Origin: Streptomyces sp. HUAS MG91
GTDB lineage: Bacteria; Actinomycetota; Actinomycetes; Streptomycetales; Streptomycetaceae
NCBI RefSeq assembly: GCF_040529335.1
Contig: NZ_CP159534.1
Span: forward strand, 7,068,001-7,132,000
Length of the DNA: 64,000 bases
Reading direction: 5' to 3'
In this document: positions 62,498 through 64,000 of the stretch, in pieces
Layout: every line of letters begins with the position of its first letter
Position numbering within the stretch: position 1 is the first letter of the stretch
The notes under the pieces: model-generated
Database searches by the model: none
What the model was told of the DNA's origin: nothing
Seen by the model: only the letters and a program-made list of their open reading frames with translations
Translations under genes and position numbers: made by a program

Positions 62498-63132
62498 GCG
62501 GACCGACCACCATCGCCGCCCTCCGGGCCCACCTCGACACCGCCCTGCCCGGCGCCGCCCGCGCCTGGCTCGACCAGGCCCTCGCCGAAGCGGCGGCCAC
62601 CGGCCCGACCGGCGACGACCCACAGCCCTCGCTCTGGGAAACACGGTTCGCCGAGGCCGGCCGGCGCACCGGCCAGGACCACGCCGACTCCGCCCGCGTC
62701 CTGCTGCTGCACGCCGTCCGCGCCGACACCGCCACCCTCACCCGCCTGTACGCGCAGGGCACCGCCGACGAACGCCGCGCCGTCCTGCACGCCCTGCCCC
62801 ATCTCGTCCCGGGCCCCGAGGGCCTGCCCCTCGTCGAGGACGCCCTGCGTACCAACGACACCCGCCTGGTCGCCGCCGCCGTCGGCCCGTACGCCGCCGA
62901 GCACCTGCCCGCCCACCCGTGGCGGCACGCCGTCCTCAAGTGCCTGTTCACCGGGGTGCCCACCGACACCGTCGCCGCACTGGGGGATCGGGCCCACGGC
63001 GACGCCGAACTCGCCCGCATGCTCGGGGACTTCGCGCAGGAGCGCACCGCGGCGGGCCGTCCCGTCCCCACCGACCTGACCCGGGTCCTCGCCCTGACCT
63101 CCCCGGCAGCCCCCACGGCGAAGGAGTCCTGA
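62494..63132 (+). CDS. eboA: EboA-domain protein
   Basis: The protein has 212 residues, soluble and mainly helical, with a HEAT-like feel: TRLYAQGTADERRAVLHALP, LVEDALRTNDTRLVAAAVGP and WRHAVLKCLFTGVPTD. These tracts, with length and context, match EboA. EboA is known as part of the eustigmatophyte/bacterial operon (ebo), which in cyanobacteria is needed for moving the scytonemin monomer to the periplasm. Its biochemical role is not known. It overlaps the upstream gene by four bases, has AGGAGG before its ATG, and its stop overlaps the next start by one base (TGATG). Confidence 0.87.
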   Translation: MSGPTTIAALRAHLDTALPGAARAWLDQALAEAAATGPTGDDPQPSLWETRFAEAGRRTGQDHADSARVLLLHAVRADTATLTRLYAQGTADERRAVLHALPHLVPGPEGLPLVEDALRTNDTRLVAAAVGPYAAEHLPAHPWRHAVLKCLFTGVPTDTVAALGDRAHGDAELARMLGDFAQERTAAGRPVPTDLTRVLALTSPAAPTAKES

Positions 63133-63983
63133 TGCGCATCTTCGACCCCCACATCCACATGACGTCGCGCACCACCGACGACTACGAGGCGATGTACGAG
63201 GCGGGCGTGCGCGCCCTCGTCGAACCCGCCTTCTGGCTCGGCCAGCCCCGCACCTCGCCCGCGTCCTTCTTCGACTACTTCGACGCGCTCCTCGGCTGGG
63301 AGCCCTTCCGGGCCGCGCAGTACGGCATCGCCCACCACTGCACGATCGCCCTCAACCCCAAAGAGGCCAACGACCCGCGCTGCACCCCGGTCCTCGACGC
63401 CCTGCCGCGCTACCTCGTCAAGGACGGCGTCGTCGCCGTCGGCGAGATCGGCTACGACTCGATGACCCCCGCCGAGGACACCGCCCTCGCCACCCAGCTC
63501 CAACTCGCCGCCGACCACGGCCTGCCCGCCCTGGTGCACACCCCGCACCGCGACAAACTCACCGGCCTGCACCGCACCCTCGACGTCGTCCGGGAGTCCG
63601 CGCTGCCCGTCGACCGGGTCCTGATCGACCACCTCAACGAGACCACGGTCAAGGACGCCAAGGACGCCGGGAGCTGGCTGGGCTTCTCCGTCTATCCCGA
63701 CACCAAGATGGACGAGGACCGCATGGTCGAGATCCTGCGTACCTACGGCACCGAGAAGGTCCTGGTCAATTCCGCCGCCGACTGGGGAAAGAGCGACCCG
63801 CTCAAGACCCGGCGGGTCGGCGAGACGATGCTGAAGGCCGGCTTCGACGACGACGACGTCGACCTCGTCCTGTGGCGCAACCCGGTCGCCTTCTACGCGC
63901 TCAGCGGCCGGCTCCAACTCGAACCCACCGCACCACCCTCGCCCACGCACGAGGGCAACTCCATCCTCCGCGGCGGAGCGTGA
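63132..63983 (+). CDS. eboB: TatD-like metal-dependent hydrolase (EboB-like)
   Basis: The protein has 283 residues with a TatD/amidohydrolase TIM barrel. The metal-binding DPHIHM at the N-terminus is followed by GEIGYD (Glu), LVHTPHRDK (His), IDHLNE (His) and NSAADWGKSDP (Asp). The substrate is unknown. It belongs to the Ebo set (EboB) and overlaps eboA by one base. The last about 20 residues are Pro/Ser-rich. The next gene begins three bases after its stop, so the operon continues beyond the window. Confidence 0.88.
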   Translation: MRIFDPHIHMTSRTTDDYEAMYEAGVRALVEPAFWLGQPRTSPASFFDYFDALLGWEPFRAAQYGIAHHCTIALNPKEANDPRCTPVLDALPRYLVKDGVVAVGEIGYDSMTPAEDTALATQLQLAADHGLPALVHTPHRDKLTGLHRTLDVVRESALPVDRVLIDHLNETTVKDAKDAGSWLGFSVYPDTKMDEDRMVEILRTYGTEKVLVNSAADWGKSDPLKTRRVGETMLKAGFDDDDVDLVLWRNPVAFYALSGRLQLEPTAPPSPTHEGNSILRGGA

Positions 63984-63986
63984 CCC

Positions 63987-64000
63987 ATGCGCTTCCGCCA
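63987..64000 (+). CDS. Start of next Ebo-operon gene, probable EboE
   Basis: Only the first 14 bases are in the window. ATG at 63987 begins MRFR, three bases after the eboB stop. In Ebo clusters the next gene is often eboE, whose actinobacterial versions, as I recall them, commonly begin MRFRHPDG. The identification depends on position and four residues only. Confidence 0.4.

Overview
The window is typical of Streptomyces. GC content is very high with strong third-position GC bias, GTG and TTG starts are frequent, many genes overlap by 1-4 nt, and the dispersed intergenic repeats and CBM2-type cellulases are those of this genus. I saw no tRNA, rRNA, CRISPR array, integrase or transposase. Function calls come from reading the translated sequences; no database search was possible.

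Layout. (1) 1-3860: the distal end of a respiratory nitrate reductase operon on the minus strand, with complete narG and the first codons of narH. (2) 3.9-11.9 kb: small regulators and enzymes: MocR-type, XRE/MmyB-like, TetR and WYL regulators, pterin carbinolamine dehydratase, a serine hydrolase, an aldo/keto reductase, and two small genes divergent from the WYL gene across a perfect palindrome. (3) 11.9-14.5 kb: a patch of unrecognised genes, one with a TTA (bldA-type) codon. (4) 14.5-23.8 kb: a cellulose/xyloglucan locus of four secreted CBM2 enzymes (GH74, GH48, GH5, GH6), with two CebR-like operators in the divergent GH48/GH5 promoter. (5) 23.9-30.5 kb: a methyltransferase, an aldo/keto reductase and a Liv-type amino-acid ABC system in which both permeases and one ATPase are a single polypeptide. 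(6) 30.5-37.1 kb: a YdeP-type molybdoenzyme, a long-chain acyl-CoA ligase, and a LysR regulator divergent from a bile-acid:sodium-symporter-family transporter. (7) 37.3-45.4 kb: an NAD-linked formate dehydrogenase operon (ketopantoate-reductase-like gene, catalytic subunit, fused NuoE-NuoF subunit, iron-sulfur subunit, fdhD), divergent from an oxalate/formate-type MFS transporter with an overlapping 48-residue membrane protein. (8) 45.6-47.4 kb: a stand-alone FabH-like ketosynthase and a GntR regulator. (9) 47.7-59.4 kb: a sugar module on the plus strand: ROK regulator, Rbs-type ABC importer, Gfo/Idh/MocA oxidoreductase, sugar isomerase/epimerase and a 1244-residue secreted protein (PQQ-type propeller, PKD, CBM6-like, ThuA, DUF1080). 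(10) 59.6-64 kb: a tightly coupled Ebo-type operon: inositol-phosphate-synthase-like protein, UbiA-type prenyltransferase, TIM-barrel isomerase, EboA, TatD-like EboB and the first codons of a probable EboE.

Regions 9 and 10 are the best candidate for an incompletely described system. Region 9 combines sugar uptake with enzyme families linked to oxidation and cleavage of 3-keto-glycosides. Region 10 is a form of the Ebo cluster, whose cyanobacterial relatives act in export of a metabolite precursor and whose role in Streptomyces is, as far as I know, open. Other points of interest are the formate dehydrogenase split between its iron-sulfur and catalytic domains, a NuoE-NuoF linker apparently encoded by a dispersed Streptomyces repeat, the LivH-LivM-LivF fusion, and several palindromic operators.
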